A stretch of 64,000 bases of DNA from Candidatus Saccharicenans subterraneus (GCA_003426165.1 QUAH01000002.1:62001-126000); one strand, 5' to 3'; positions 1-9,679 are shown, counted from the stretch's first letter. Numbers and translations: made by a program. Notes: generated by a model from the sequence alone, not told the origin.

Positions 1-306
1 TCCATTCCTGGCCACGAGAACCACCATTCCCGGAGCTCCCTTCTGGTCGCAGTAGCCCTGCAAGACCTGTCCCAGTCGTTCCAGGCGGCTGGCCGAAAGC
101 CCGACCTCGCCCGGGCGGGCAGCGGGCAGGCTGGTCGACCAGGCAGAGAGGCTTAATGTCAGGACCAGCAAAGCCAGGCCGAGAAGGCGGATAAGAGGCC
201 TGGAACCGATTCCCGAAGTTCTATCCGCGGTTTTTCCTTTTTTGACGGAAGATCTTTCTTTTTCAGACGCTTCACCCAGATAACCCGAAAATACTCTCAA
301 GTTCAT
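1..306 (-). CDS. Serine hydrolase, beta-lactamase (class C/PBP-like) family, N-terminal part only
   Basis: Only the first 102 codons lie in the window; the gene runs off the left edge. The ATG at 304-306 follows a strong AGGAGG ribosome site (complement of 311-316). About 45 mostly polar residues come first, then a membrane or signal segment rich in Leu (RLLGLALLVLTLSLS), then the entry typical of class C beta-lactamase-like hydrolases: LSASRLERLGQVLQGYC followed by GAPGMVVLVARNG. In this family that stretch precedes the SxxK active site, which is outside the window. The unusually long polar stretch before the hydrophobic segment suggests a non-cleaved membrane anchor. The family is inferred from the N-terminus only; substrate unknown. 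Confidence 0.6.
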   Translation of the reverse strand, partial: MNLRVFSGYLGEASEKERSSVKKGKTADRTSGIGSRPLIRLLGLALLVLTLSLSAWSTSLPAARPGEVGLSASRLERLGQVLQGYCDQKGAPGMVVLVARNG

Positions 307-960
307 ATTGCCTCCTGTTTCCTGTTTTATTTTATAGTCTCTGGCAGGACTGCCATCATTTTTCCGGCGAGGTAGAGAAGCACTCCTTCTTTTCTTTTAT
401 AAATTCCTGGAAGGCAAGCAATCAATGACATTCTCGGTTTTATTACCTGACTATATCCCATCCTGCCGACGGCTGTCAAAATGGAGGCCGCACCCCGGCC
501 TGAGCAGGGCCCGCAGATGGTCCCTGGCCGAGTGACCGCGCCGCCACCTGCTTAATTCAACTCTGATTAATACCTCCTTCCCGGTTGCTGCCAGACTGAA
601 TACCTGGACCCTTTAAATTGACTAATTTCAGCACAACACGATTTAGGCTCATCTCACCAGGTCAACTATTTTCCTTAGTGCCTATCCATCGCGGAGCCAC
701 CATCTCATTCTTCTTTTTCCCCATCACCCCCTTGACCGAAGAACCCCTCTCGTCCCGGTTGCCCCATGAGAGAATTTATATGAAGACCTAATCACTGGCT
801 CGCCTGAGAATTCATACCAAAATTTGTGCAGTTTCTGTTCACTCCCGACAACCATCACAGCCTGGCCCCGGGTCTGCCCGTCTCCGCTTTTAGGTTCACC
901 ACCTTGAGCTCCTGGTTGGCGTCTTGACTGAACTGAAGTGGCCATAATATACTCACGGGC
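307..960. other. Intergenic region, 654 bp, no gene seen
   Basis: It separates two divergent genes. A long open frame on the minus strand in 724-1293 has low-complexity composition and overlaps the real gene at 961, so I treat it as a shadow. The only functional signal I can support is the promoter at 924-953. Confidence 0.5.
924..953 (+). promoter_or_regulatory. Sigma-70 promoter for the DUF1624 gene, near-leaderless
   Basis: TTGACT (924-929), 18 bp spacer, TATACT (948-953). Only 7 bases separate the -10 box from the GTG start at 961, so transcription should begin at or within a base or two of the start codon. Confidence 0.6.
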
Positions 961-1689
961 GTGACCAAAGACTCTCCGGCCCGCATCTGGGAAATAGACT
1001 TCCTGCGGGGGCTGGCCATCATCCTGATGGTCGGCTACCACCTGCTTTATGACCTCGGCGATTTTGCCGGCCTGGAAAAATTCCTGGGCTTTACCACCGA
1101 CCTGACCACCCCGGCCTGGCTCCTGGCCCAGCATTTCTTTGCCGGTTTGTTCGTCGTACTTTCCGGGGTGAGCTCCAATTTCAGCCAGAACAATTTCCGG
1201 CGCAGCCTGAAATACCTGGCCGTGGCCCTGCTGATCACCGCGGCCAGCTATGTTTTTGACCCGGAGTCGGTCATCCTGTTTGGTATCATTCATTGCCTGG
1301 GAGTCTCGGCCCTTTTATATGGCCTGTTCTTTAAGAAGTCCACGGCCACAACCTGCCTGATTTCCGGCGCTATCATCACCGGCCTGAGCACCCTGCTGCC
1401 CTCGGCTCACAGGATACTGGCCATAAACACCAACTGGCTCCTGCCCCTTGGCCTCCACCGCCCGGACTTTGCTTCCTTCGATTATTTCCCGCTCATCCCG
1501 TGGCTGGGGATCTTTTTAATCGGGGCCGCTCTTGGCCGCTGGCTGTACCCGTCTCGAAAAAGTCTCCTGGGCCGAGAACTGTCTCCGAATCTCTTCAACT
1601 GGTGCGGCCGCCACTCCCTCTGGATTTATCTTCTCCACCAGCCGATAATTCTCGGGATTCTCTATATCCTCGGATACGTCACCCTATAA
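961..1689 (+). CDS. DUF1624 / heparan-alpha-glucosaminide N-acetyltransferase-like membrane protein
   Basis: 242-residue polytopic membrane protein. It opens with the family signature RIWEIDFLRGLAIILMVGYH (residues about 8-27), followed by about six more hydrophobic segments and a C-terminal SLWIYLLHQPIILGILY segment typical of the acyltransferase-3/DUF1624 fold. Related enzymes move acyl groups across a membrane onto a sugar; the acceptor here is unknown. GTG is the first possible start after an in-frame TGA at 934, there is no Shine-Dalgarno, and the -10 box lies 7 bases upstream, which fits leaderless translation. It converges with ffh. Confidence 0.75.
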   Translation: MTKDSPARIWEIDFLRGLAIILMVGYHLLYDLGDFAGLEKFLGFTTDLTTPAWLLAQHFFAGLFVVLSGVSSNFSQNNFRRSLKYLAVALLITAASYVFDPESVILFGIIHCLGVSALLYGLFFKKSTATTCLISGAIITGLSTLLPSAHRILAINTNWLLPLGLHRPDFASFDYFPLIPWLGIFLIGAALGRWLYPSRKSLLGRELSPNLFNWCGRHSLWIYLLHQPIILGILYILGYVTL

Positions 1690-1735
1690 GAAACAATAAG
1701 GTGGAATAAATAAAATGCCCTGGAGGGACCAGATT

Positions 1736-3055
1736 TCAGATGTTTTTCATCAGCTTCTGGAAATCGCTCTTTTTCAGCATCTTTTCCATCTCGAAGAACT
1801 GCTTTAAGAGCTGGTTAACTTCCTGGATCGGGCGGCCGCTGCCCCGGGCGATCCTGGCCCGCCTCCGGCCGTCGATGATTCGCGGATTTTCCCGCTCGGC
1901 CGGGGTCATGGAGTTGATGATGGCTTCGAAATAAACGAGCTTCTTATCGTCAACGTCCAGGTTGCCCATCTTCTTGAAGGGCCCGGCCTTGGGCAAAAGG
2001 TCCAGCAGTCCCGACAGGCTGCCCATCTTTTTTAGCTGCTGGAGCTGCTTGCGGAAATCTTCCAGGGTGAACTGCTGCTTCTTGATCTTCCTGGCAATTT
2101 CCTCGGCCTCCTTCAGGTCAGCTTCCTGCTCTGCCTTTTCAATCAGGCTGAGGATATCCCCCATGCCCAGGATCCTCGAGGCCATGCGGTCGGGGTGAAA
2201 GACTTCCAGCTTGTCGAATTTTTCGCCCACACCTATGAACTTTATGGGCTTATGGGTCACGTAGACAATGGACAGGGCGGCTCCGCCCCGGGCGTCGCCG
2301 TCCAGCTTGGTCAGGATGATGGAGGTCAGGCCTATTTTTTCCTCAAAGGCCTGGGCGCTGCGGACTGCATCCTGGCCGGTCATGGCATCGCCCACATAGA
2401 TGACCTCGGTTGGCTCCAGGATTTCCCGGACCAGCCTCAGCTCCTCCATCAGCTCTTCGTCAATGTGAAGGCGCCCGGCCGTGTCCACGATGAGCGGGTC
2501 ATAGCCGCGGTTCCTGGTGAAGGTCATCAGCTCCTTCAGGGCTTCGGCCGGGTTCTTCATCTTCTCGGCCGTCATCCCGTAAAAAGGCAGGTTTAGAGAC
2601 TTGGAAATGATCCTCAACTGGTCCTGGGCGGCCAGCCTCTTAAGGTCAAACGACACCAGCAACGGGTTTCGCCCGAGCCCCTTAACGTACCTGGCCAGCT
2701 TGCCTGAGGTGGTGGTCTTGCCGCTGCCCTGCAGCCCGACCAGCATAAAAACCGAAGGCGGGTGGCCGGCAAAGGTCAGGGGTTTAGCTTCCCCGCCCAG
2801 GATCTCGGTCAGCTCATCTCTTACTATCTTTATGAAATGCTGGGCCGGGGTCAGGCTCATCATGACTTCCTGGTCGAGGGCCCTGGCCTTGACCCGGGCT
2901 TCAAATTCCTTAACCACCTTGTAATTGACGTCGGCCTCAAGGAAGGCCAGGCGGAGCATCTTCAGGGCTTCGGCAATATTCTTCTCGGTTATTTTGCCTT
3001 CGCCCCGGATGAACTTGAGGGTTCTCTGGATTTTTTCGGCAAGCTGTTCAAACAT
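1736..3055 (-). CDS. ffh: Signal recognition particle GTPase Ffh
   Basis: 439 residues, the usual length. It binds 4.5S RNA and ribosome-exposed signal sequences and delivers nascent membrane proteins to FtsY. The N domain covers residues about 1-90. The GTPase domain carries G1 [15 protein letters not shown] (about 106-120), DTAGRL and [14 protein letters not shown]. The M domain is Met-rich ([14 protein letters not shown]) and ends with the RNA-binding helix [20 protein letters not shown]. The tail after it is short, with no Gly/Met-rich extension. It is transcribed alone, converging on the DUF1624 gene. No 4.5S RNA gene was found in the window. Confidence 0.97.
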   Translation of the reverse strand: MFEQLAEKIQRTLKFIRGEGKITEKNIAEALKMLRLAFLEADVNYKVVKEFEARVKARALDQEVMMSLTPAQHFIKIVRDELTEILGGEAKPLTFAGHPPSVFMLVGLQGSGKTTTSGKLARYVKGLGRNPLLVSFDLKRLAAQDQLRIISKSLNLPFYGMTAEKMKNPAEALKELMTFTRNRGYDPLIVDTAGRLHIDEELMEELRLVREILEPTEVIYVGDAMTGQDAVRSAQAFEEKIGLTSIILTKLDGDARGGAALSIVYVTHKPIKFIGVGEKFDKLEVFHPDRMASRILGMGDILSLIEKAEQEADLKEAEEIARKIKKQQFTLEDFRKQLQQLKKMGSLSGLLDLLPKAGPFKKMGNLDVDDKKLVYFEAIINSMTPAERENPRIIDGRRRARIARGSGRPIQEVNQLLKQFFEMEKMLKKSDFQKLMKNI

Positions 3056-3576
3056 TCAGGCCACCTGACTGCCTTAAATCTTACGCCAGGCCGCCCCCGA
3101 GGTCAATCAAGCGGAAGCCCAGCGGCGCCTGGTCTTCCGGAAGGTGTCGCCGTAACCGGCCATTTACCCAGGAGCTACCTTCCTTAGCTCAAACAGCAAA
3201 AAAATGAAGGAAACGCTCAGGCTGGAGCCTGGTTAATGCTTCCAAAAGAATCGGGCTTCAGGCATTAAAGCCTGAATGCCTCCCCGGAGCAGTTTACCCG
3301 CCAGGCTGGATTATTGATGATCGGACCAAAATAGCCCTGAATATCCCTTTCCGGCAGCCACTGCCCATCCCTGATTCTTAGCCAGGCCTGACCACGAAAA
3401 GGGTTGCCCGGGCCGACCGCTGGCATCGGAGAATCCCGGTCGGGGACAATTCGGAAATAGGACTTTCATTAGATTAACATATTGATTATAAATAATATAT
3501 ATCCAGGCCCCGGCTTCTGGCTTGACAATCCGGGTTGTTCTGGGTAAAGTTTTACTAACTTTCAGGAAGGTGAATA
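3056..3576. other. Intergenic region, 521 bp, divergent ffh / accB
   Basis: No coding potential seen. It holds a perfect 7-bp hairpin (TTCAGGC, ATTAAA loop, GCCTGAA) near 3257-3277, an AT-rich stretch at 3470-3503 and the accB promoter at its right end. Confidence 0.5.
3522..3550 (+). promoter_or_regulatory. Sigma-70 promoter of accBC
   Basis: TTGACA (3522-3527), 17 bp spacer, TAAAGT (3545-3550). A ribosome site AGGAAGG (3564-3570) lies 6 bases before the accB ATG. Confidence 0.7.
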
Positions 3577-4104
3577 ATGACCCAAAAGAACGGTAAGCCT
3601 GTTGATTCAGGCCAGGCGAGTCCCTTCAGCTCGAAAATTGACTATGAAGAACTCCGAAAGCTGATCTCACTCCTCGAAGAGAAAAACCTCACCCAGTTCG
3701 AGCTGGAAGTGGAAGGCTTCAAGATAAAACTGAGCCGCAGCCTGGGCAATTCGTCAGGCCCGGCCCAGGTGATGTTCACCCCGGCCGTGCCGGAAGCCGC
3801 GGCCAAAATTATGGCCACCAATGGCGAAATTCCCGCCCCGACCCCGGCTGAAGACAAGAACATACATTACGTGACTTCGCCCATGGTCGGGACCTTTTAC
3901 CGGGCACCTTCTCCCACCTCTCCCCCCTTCGTGGACATAGGCGACCCTGTCAAGAAGGGCCAGACCCTGTGCATCGTGGAAGCCATGAAGCTGATGAACG
4001 AGATCGAGTGCGATGTCAATGGCCTGGTGGTGGACATCCTGGTGGAAAACGGCAAACCGGTTGAATACGGGCAGAAACTCTTCGCCATCAAAGTGAGCGC
4101 CTGA
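3577..4104 (+). CDS. accB: Biotin carboxyl carrier protein of acetyl-CoA carboxylase
   Basis: 175 residues. It carries the biotin that AccC carboxylates for malonyl-CoA synthesis, the first step of fatty acid synthesis. The N-terminal helical domain ([20 protein letters not shown]) is typical of AccB. A Pro/Ala linker (residues about 60-92) leads to the biotinyl domain, where EAMKLMNE places the biotinylated lysine at K138. It is followed after 5 bases by accC, the classical accB-accC pair. The transferase subunits accA and accD are not in the window. The ATG has a good ribosome site. Confidence 0.95.
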   Translation: MTQKNGKPVDSGQASPFSSKIDYEELRKLISLLEEKNLTQFELEVEGFKIKLSRSLGNSSGPAQVMFTPAVPEAAAKIMATNGEIPAPTPAEDKNIHYVTSPMVGTFYRAPSPTSPPFVDIGDPVKKGQTLCIVEAMKLMNEIECDVNGLVVDILVENGKPVEYGQKLFAIKVSA

Positions 4105-4109
4105 GAAAC

Positions 4110-5462
4110 ATGTTCTCCAAGATTCTGGTGGCCAACCGGGGCGAAATCGCCTTAAGAATCATAAGGTCTTGCAAAGAGCTTGGCGTCAAGACCGTGGCCG
4201 TCTATTCCGAAGCCGACCGCAATTCTCTCCACGCCATGCTGGCCGACGAGAGCGTCTGCATCGGGCCGGCCAGGGCTTCAGACAGCTACCTCAACATCCC
4301 AAATATCCTGAGCGCGGCCGAGATTACCGGGGCTGAAGCCATCCATCCCGGCTATGGCTTCTTGGCTGAAAATGCCAAGTTCGCTGAAATCTGCCAGAAT
4401 TCCGGTTTCGTCTTCATCGGTCCCCCGGCAGACATCATCAGGCTGATGGGCGATAAGGCCCGGGCCCGCCAGGCCATGAAGAAGGCCGGCCTGCCGGTGG
4501 TGCCCGGAAGCGATATCATCCTGGAAGACGTGGCCGAGGCCAAGAAGGTGGCCCAGAAGATCGGTTACCCGGTCATCATCAAGGCTGCGGCCGGCGGGGG
4601 CGGCAAGGGCATGAGAATCTGCCGCAGCGCCGCTCAGCTCGAAGAACAATTCCCCATGGCTCAGAATGAAGCCAAGGCCGCCTTTGGCGACCCATCCCTT
4701 TACCTCGAGAAATACATTACCGGCGCCCACCACATCGAGATCCAGGTCATTGGCGACCACAAGGGAAAGGTTATTGCCTTTGGCGAGAGGGAATGCAGCG
4801 TCCAGAGAAAGTACCAGAAAATAATCGAAGAAACTCCTTCACCCTTCATAGACGAGCGTACCAGGAACAAGATGATGAAGGAGACCCAGGACGCCGCCGA
4901 GGAAATCGGCTACCGCAGCCTGGGCACCTTTGAATTCCTGGTTGACGACAAGAAGCGGTTCTACTTCATGGAAGCCAACACCAGGGTCCAGGTGGAGCAC
5001 CCCATCACCGAGATGGTCTACGGCATTAATCTTATCAAGGCCCAGATTCGCGTGGCCGCCGGCGAAAAGCTCAACTTCCCGATGGAACTGGAAATGCGCG
5101 GTCATGCCATAGAGTGCCGTATCAACGCCGAGGACCCGGAAACCTTCATCCCCTCTCCCGGGAAAATAGATTTCCTGGTGTTCCCCGGCGGCGAGGGCAT
5201 CCGGGTGGATTCGGCCGCCTATGCCGGCTGGGAAATCCCGCCTCACTACGATTCTCTCCTGGCCAAGATCATCGCCTACGCTCCTACCAGGTCCCTGGCC
5301 ATCGCCAAAATGAAGGCCGCCCTGGAGACCACGACCATCGTGGGCATCAAGACCAACATTCCCCTCCTGCTCAACATTCTTTCCAGCGATGACTTTGTCA
5401 AGGGGAACTACAACACCCAGTTCATGGAATATTTCCTGAGCCAGAAAGAAACTCCAGGCTGA
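4110..5462 (+). CDS. accC: Biotin carboxylase subunit of acetyl-CoA carboxylase
   Basis: 450 residues, full length. An ATP-grasp enzyme that carboxylates biotin on AccB using bicarbonate and ATP. It starts with the canonical FSKILVANRGEIALRII, has the Gly-rich ATP lid KAAAGGGGKGMRI (residues about 158-170), the catalytic ANTRVQVEHPITEM motif and a C-terminal biotin-carboxylase domain. It is co-transcribed with accB. Some homologues serve pyruvate or propionyl-CoA carboxylases, but the accB partner fits acetyl-CoA carboxylase. Confidence 0.95.
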   Translation: MFSKILVANRGEIALRIIRSCKELGVKTVAVYSEADRNSLHAMLADESVCIGPARASDSYLNIPNILSAAEITGAEAIHPGYGFLAENAKFAEICQNSGFVFIGPPADIIRLMGDKARARQAMKKAGLPVVPGSDIILEDVAEAKKVAQKIGYPVIIKAAAGGGGKGMRICRSAAQLEEQFPMAQNEAKAAFGDPSLYLEKYITGAHHIEIQVIGDHKGKVIAFGERECSVQRKYQKIIEETPSPFIDERTRNKMMKETQDAAEEIGYRSLGTFEFLVDDKKRFYFMEANTRVQVEHPITEMVYGINLIKAQIRVAAGEKLNFPMELEMRGHAIECRINAEDPETFIPSPGKIDFLVFPGGEGIRVDSAAYAGWEIPPHYDSLLAKIIAYAPTRSLAIAKMKAALETTTIVGIKTNIPLLLNILSSDDFVKGNYNTQFMEYFLSQKETPG

Positions 5463-5489
5463 AGCTAAGAATTACCGAAGAGGGACTGG

Positions 5490-6023
5490 CTATTCTTTTT
5501 TCTTCCTGAAAATGCTAACGGTAAACTGACCGTCGTTATCGGCAAAGACGTTGTCGTTCACCCCGAGATAAAGTCGCCCTTCCAGGGGCATTTCCACCTC
5601 GGCCACCAACCCGATGTAAAAGACGTTGCTGACCTCTTCCCTGATTTCCTCGCCGGTTTCTTCATCCTTGGTGACGCTAAGTACCTTGACCACCCGGCCC
5701 ACCGCCGCCCCCAGGTTCCGGTCGGGCAGGGGCTGTTGCGGGGTTTGCAGGTCCAGGCCTTCCGGGCCGCAGCTGGCGATGGGATTGCCTTTCTGGAGTG
5801 AAATAGAACCCGTAACCCGGAAGACGAACCTTTCACCCTCCTTGACATCAAGACCGGTGTCCACCCAGCCCAGGACGGCCAGGACCTCCAGTTGCTTGAC
5901 GGGCACCAGGCCTTCATCCTGTTCCTGGCCGGTTGCGGACTGAACCGTCCTGGCTCCTGCCAGAAAAGAAACCATCACGGCCAAAAGGATGGCCAGCAAG
6001 ACCGAATATCTCAGGAACTTCAT
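5490..6023 (-). CDS. Secreted PA-IL (LecA)-like lectin-domain protein
   Basis: 177 residues with a signal peptide (hydrophobic residues about 8-24, likely cut near GARTVQSATG). The mature part resembles the LecA-type beta-sandwich: WVDTGLDVKEGERFVFRVTG, then ASCGPEGLD, then GRLYLGVNDNVFADNDGQF. In PA-IL the Asn/Asp residues of the last segment hold calcium and galactose. An insert of charged residues (TKDEETGEEIREE) sits mid-domain. In many bacteria this module is an accessory domain of glycosidases or peptidases; here it stands alone. Periplasmic or surface location; sugar binding is inferred from family resemblance. Confidence 0.7.
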   Translation of the reverse strand: MKFLRYSVLLAILLAVMVSFLAGARTVQSATGQEQDEGLVPVKQLEVLAVLGWVDTGLDVKEGERFVFRVTGSISLQKGNPIASCGPEGLDLQTPQQPLPDRNLGAAVGRVVKVLSVTKDEETGEEIREEVSNVFYIGLVAEVEMPLEGRLYLGVNDNVFADNDGQFTVSIFRKKKE

Positions 6024-6042
6024 CTTCCCTTCTCTCTCCTGG

Positions 6043-6834
6043 CTATTCTACACAACCCAGGCTCAGAATTTCCAGCATTGGCCGGTGAATGTAACCGTTG
6101 CTGGCCACGATGTGCGGGCCGGGCAGCCTGAATTTTTTCCCGGCCAGATCGCTCACCCGACCCCCGGCTTCTTCAACCAGCAGGACGCCGGCAGCCAGGT
6201 CCCATGGTTTAAGCTTTTTCTCCCAGTAGCCGTCAAAGCGGCCGCAGGCCACATAGCAGAGGTCCAGGGCGGCCGAGCCCAGCCGCCTTATAGCCTGGGC
6301 CCTGATCGCGAAATTGGCAAAATGGTCGAGGTTATTATCCTGGCTTGTCCTGACGTCGTAGGGAAAGCCGGTGGCCAGAAGGCTTCGGTCCAGCTTCCTT
6401 GTCTTAGAAACCCTGATGGGCTTGCCGTTCAGGTAAGCGCCACGGCCCCTGGTAGCCGTGTAGAGTTCTTCCCGGCTTGGGTCGTAGACCAGGCCCAGGA
6501 TGATTTCATTTCTGAAAGCCAGGGCAATTGATACGCAGAAAACCGGCAGCCCGTGAGCGTAATTGGTGGTTCCGTCAAGGGGATCGACCAGCCAGCAGTA
6601 ATCCGAATCCCGGTCGCGCTTAATTTCTTCCTCGGCCAGGAAACTATGACCGGGGAAGGCCCGGCTTAACCGATCGTAAATTATTTCCTCGGACCGGCGG
6701 TCGAAGCTGGTGACCAGGTCCACCTGCCCCTTGTAGGTCACCCTCTTGGCCTGGCTTAACCCCTCGAGCAAGTAGCGTCCGGCCTCCAGGGCCGCTTTGC
6801 GGGCCGCGGGCAGGAATATTTCTGGCCTGTCCAT
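6043..6834 (-). CDS. suhB: Inositol monophosphatase family protein
   Basis: 263 residues, usual length. A Mg-dependent sugar-phosphate phosphatase. It shows the family motifs FLAEEEIKRD (metal-binding Glu), WLVDPLDGTTNYAHGLPVF (DPxDGTxN) and a C-terminal WDLAAGVLLVEEAGG. In bacteria the family includes myo-inositol-1-phosphatase and SuhB, which also acts in rRNA transcription; I cannot tell these apart. It lies 19 bases upstream of the lectin-like gene on the same strand, so the two are probably co-transcribed. Confidence 0.88.
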   Translation of the reverse strand: MDRPEIFLPAARKAALEAGRYLLEGLSQAKRVTYKGQVDLVTSFDRRSEEIIYDRLSRAFPGHSFLAEEEIKRDRDSDYCWLVDPLDGTTNYAHGLPVFCVSIALAFRNEIILGLVYDPSREELYTATRGRGAYLNGKPIRVSKTRKLDRSLLATGFPYDVRTSQDNNLDHFANFAIRAQAIRRLGSAALDLCYVACGRFDGYWEKKLKPWDLAAGVLLVEEAGGRVSDLAGKKFRLPGPHIVASNGYIHRPMLEILSLGCVE

Positions 6835-6940
6835 GAGAAAATCTTATCAGCTTGGCTTATTCCTGGCAACAGGTTAAACTTTTTAGCCAAAATTCCGTAA
6901 AATCAAGTATAATTACTAAGAATCGTTTACCTCAAAGGAC

Positions 6941-8185
6941 ATGGATATGGCTGAAAAGAAAGCTTCAAAGAAGAAAAAAAGACTTATCCTGTTTGCCGGG
7001 ATTATCCTGATAATTGCCGCGGTGATATTCCTGAACCTCCAGGCTTCGCGCGAGAAGGCCATCAAGGTCACCGTGGACAAGGTTAAGAAACAAAACATTA
7101 CTTCGATAATTTCCGCTTCGGGCGAGGTTAAACCCAAGAAAAACATTAATATCAGCGCCCTGGTGGCCGGACGGATTGTAAAAATTGGGGTAAAAGAAGG
7201 CCAGGAAGTCAAGGCCGGCGATTTCTTGCTGCAGATTGACCCTGCCTACTTCGAGGCCCAGGTGGACCGCATCCGGGCCAACATCAACCAGTTCAAGGCG
7301 GAACTGATCCGGGCCGAAGCCCAGTACCGCCGCGACAAGAGTTTTTATGAACGCCAGAAACAGCTTTACGACAGCGCTCTTATTTCCAAGGACCAGCTGG
7401 AAGGAGCCCGCGTCCAGTACGAAGTGTCATCGGCCACCCTGCAATCACTGAGATACCAGATAAAACAGGCTGAAGCCAACCTGAAGAGTACCCTGGACGA
7501 CCTGAAAAAGACCACCTATACCTCGCCCATTGACGGCATGGTCACCAGCCTGAGGGTGGAAGAAGGCGAGGTGGCCATAGTAGGCACCATGAACAACCCC
7601 GGAACAGTTCTCCTGACCATAGCCGACCTGTCCATCATGGAAGTGGAAGTCGAGGTGGACGAGACCGACGTGGTCAACGTCAAGATAGGCCAGACCGCCA
7701 GGGTGAAAGTCGATGCCTTTCCCGACCAGGTTTTCCTGGGACAGGTTACCGAAATTGGCAGCTCGGCCCTGGATAAGACCTCCCTTGGCTCCCAGGAATC
7801 CAGGAATTTCAAGGTGGTCATTACCCTGGAAGATACCGGTCACCAGCTCAAGCCCGGGCTGTCGGCCTCGGCCGACGTCATAGTCGCCGAAAAGAAGGAT
7901 GTGCTGGCGGTGCCCATCGCTGCCCTGGTCACCAGGGAAACTAAGAAAAATGATCAAAAAGGCGCGGCGACCTCACCCGCTCCCGAAAAGGCCAAAGAAG
8001 AAGAAGGTGTTTTTAGGATAGAAAACAGCCGGGCCAAGTTCCAGCCCGTCAAGAAAGGAATAATGGGCGGAATGATGGTGGAAATAGTTTCCGGCCTGGA
8101 AGAAGGCCAGGAAATCGTAACCGGGCCCTATTCGGCCCTGCGCGACCTCAAGGACGGGAGCCTGCTGAAGGTGGAAAGGAAATGA
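6941..8185 (+). CDS. Periplasmic adaptor (MacA/HlyD-like membrane fusion protein)
   Basis: 414 residues. An N-terminal membrane anchor (residues about 13-30), a split biotinyl-lipoyl domain (INISALVAGRIVKIGVKEGQ... and TSPIDGMVTSLRVEEGE), a long alpha-hairpin (about 95-190) and a beta-barrel/membrane-proximal C-terminus identify an adaptor of MacAB-type exporters. It bridges an inner-membrane transporter to an outer-membrane channel. A TATAAT box sits at 6908-6913. The start may be the ATG at 6941 or the one at 6947. An Ala/Lys/Glu-rich insert (about 345-360) is unusual. It is followed after 3 bases by the ATPase gene. Confidence 0.87.
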   Translation: MDMAEKKASKKKKRLILFAGIILIIAAVIFLNLQASREKAIKVTVDKVKKQNITSIISASGEVKPKKNINISALVAGRIVKIGVKEGQEVKAGDFLLQIDPAYFEAQVDRIRANINQFKAELIRAEAQYRRDKSFYERQKQLYDSALISKDQLEGARVQYEVSSATLQSLRYQIKQAEANLKSTLDDLKKTTYTSPIDGMVTSLRVEEGEVAIVGTMNNPGTVLLTIADLSIMEVEVEVDETDVVNVKIGQTARVKVDAFPDQVFLGQVTEIGSSALDKTSLGSQESRNFKVVITLEDTGHQLKPGLSASADVIVAEKKDVLAVPIAALVTRETKKNDQKGAATSPAPEKAKEEEGVFRIENSRAKFQPVKKGIMGGMMVEIVSGLEEGQEIVTGPYSALRDLKDGSLLKVERK

Positions 8186-8188
8186 GCC

Positions 8189-8902
8189 ATGCCGGTTCTG
8201 CCTGCCGATGACGAGCTGATCCTGGCCAGGGACCTCAAGAAAATCTACCAGCTGGACAAGCAGCAGGTGGAAGCCCTGCGCGGGGTCAGCCTGACCATCA
8301 AGAAGAATGAATTCGTGGCCATCATGGGGCCCAGCGGCTCCGGCAAGTCCACCCTGATGAACATTCTCGGTTGCCTGGACACGCCGACTTCCGGTGAATA
8401 TTATCTCAACGGGCAGCTGGTCAGCACCCTGTCCGAGGACGAGCTGGCCCACATCAGGAACAAGGAAATTGGCTTTGTCTTCCAGGTTTTCAATCTCCTG
8501 GCCCGGGCCAATGCTTTCAAGAACGTGGAATTGCCGCTGATCTATGCCGGGGCCAGCAAGGAGGAGCGCCGGGAAAAGGCCCGCCGGGCCCTGGAGATGG
8601 TGGAAATGAAAGACCGGATGCATCACCTGCCGGCCGAACTGTCCGGCGGTGAAAGGCAGAGGGTGGCCATCGCCAGAGCCCTGGTCAACGAGCCGGCCCT
8701 GCTTCTGGCCGATGAGCCCACCGGCAACCTGGACAGCCGGACCGGCCAGGAAATCCTCAGGCTCTTTCACAAGATCCACGACAGCGGCAATACCATCATC
8801 ATGGTCACCCACGACCGCGAGGTGGCCAACCATGCCCAGAGAATTATCCACATCAGGGACGGCATGATAGAAAAAGAAGAAAGGAAAGGAGACTGGATAT
8901 GA
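8189..8902 (+). CDS. ABC transporter ATPase, MacB/LolD type
   Basis: 237 residues, full length for a stand-alone nucleotide-binding subunit of the MacB/LolD/FtsE group. Walker A is GPSGSGKST, the Q-loop lies in FVFQVFNLL, the signature is [15 protein letters not shown], and Walker B with its downstream Glu is [12 protein letters not shown]; the H-loop is VTHDR. It sits between the adaptor and a Yip1 membrane protein, and overlaps the latter by 4 bases (ATGA). No FtsX/MacB-type permease gene follows, so the membrane partner is either Yip1-like or encoded elsewhere. Confidence 0.9.
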   Translation: MPVLPADDELILARDLKKIYQLDKQQVEALRGVSLTIKKNEFVAIMGPSGSGKSTLMNILGCLDTPTSGEYYLNGQLVSTLSEDELAHIRNKEIGFVFQVFNLLARANAFKNVELPLIYAGASKEERREKARRALEMVEMKDRMHHLPAELSGGERQRVAIARALVNEPALLLADEPTGNLDSRTGQEILRLFHKIHDSGNTIIMVTHDREVANHAQRIIHIRDGMIEKEERKGDWI

Positions 8903-9633
8903 ACTTATGGCAAAGATTCATCGGGGTCTTTACCGGGCCCAAGGAGACCTTCAGCGGGTTGGCCGAAAAACCGGTCTGGCTGGATGCCATGGTCATAGTT
9001 CTGCTGGCCAGCTTTGTTTTTGGCTTCCTGATTGCCCCCTTCTCCGCCCGCGACACGGCCGAACTCACCGACAACAGCCCCAAGATGAAAGAAATGCTGC
9101 AGCAGAGAATGGGAGAAGAAGGATTTACCAAGTACATGGACAAAATCCACAAGGAAGCCGAAGCCACTTCCCCCGCCTACAAGATCCAGAGCGGTCTGAG
9201 CCTCGGGATAATGGCTCTGATCAGCCTGTTTCTCCAGTCTCTATTGCTCCTGGTCCTGGGACGCCTGGTTTCAGGTTCGGTCCAGGGTAACTACCGGCAG
9301 TTGCTGAGCGCCATGTTTCACGCCAGTTTCATCAACGCCGTCCTGGGCAACGCCCTCCGGTTTTTCCTGATAACCGCCAAGCAGTCGGTCTACAAGATTT
9401 CCACCGGCCTGGCGGTCTTCTTCCCGAAACTGGAATTCAATTCCACCCCCTTCATCGTTCTTAACAACATTGACCTGTTCCAGCTGTGGATATTCGGGGT
9501 CCTGGGTTATGCCCTGTCGGCCATCTTCAAGGTTGACCTGAAAAAATCCCTGGTCATCTCCTACCTCTTCTGGGCGCTGAAGGCCGCGGTCAACATAGCC
9601 CTGACCCTGTGGGGGATGAGCCGGTACCAGTAA
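8899..9633 (+). CDS. Yip1-family membrane protein coupled to the ABC ATPase
   Basis: 244 residues. The N-terminus [20 protein letters not shown] is the usual entry of bacterial YIP1-family proteins. There are about five membrane segments (residues about 30-50, 98-122, 134-156, 192-214, 216-240), and a periplasmic-looking charged loop lies between the first two. The start overlaps the ATPase stop (ATGA), implying translational coupling and probably a shared complex or pathway. Function of the bacterial family is not established; a role as membrane partner of the exporter is my inference. Confidence 0.8.
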   Translation: MNLWQRFIGVFTGPKETFSGLAEKPVWLDAMVIVLLASFVFGFLIAPFSARDTAELTDNSPKMKEMLQQRMGEEGFTKYMDKIHKEAEATSPAYKIQSGLSLGIMALISLFLQSLLLLVLGRLVSGSVQGNYRQLLSAMFHASFINAVLGNALRFFLITAKQSVYKISTGLAVFFPKLEFNSTPFIVLNNIDLFQLWIFGVLGYALSAIFKVDLKKSLVISYLFWALKAAVNIALTLWGMSRYQ

Positions 9634-9644
9634 GCCAGGCCAGG

Positions 9645-9671
9645 TTGACAACTCGGCCCGGCCTCTATAAA
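9645..9671 (+). promoter_or_regulatory. Sigma-70 promoter of the DUF4388-like/miaA cluster
   Basis: TTGACA (9645-9650) and TATAAA (9666-9671) with a 15 bp spacer (or TAAATT at 9668 with 17). Only 8 bases separate TATAAA from the ATG at 9680, again a near-leaderless arrangement. Confidence 0.5.
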
Positions 9672-9679
9672 TTAAGGCT

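Noticed and set aside
724-1293. 189-codon open frame on the minus strand
   Set aside because: It overlaps the clear DUF1624 gene, has Gly/Gln-rich composition typical of an antisense shadow, and no family features.
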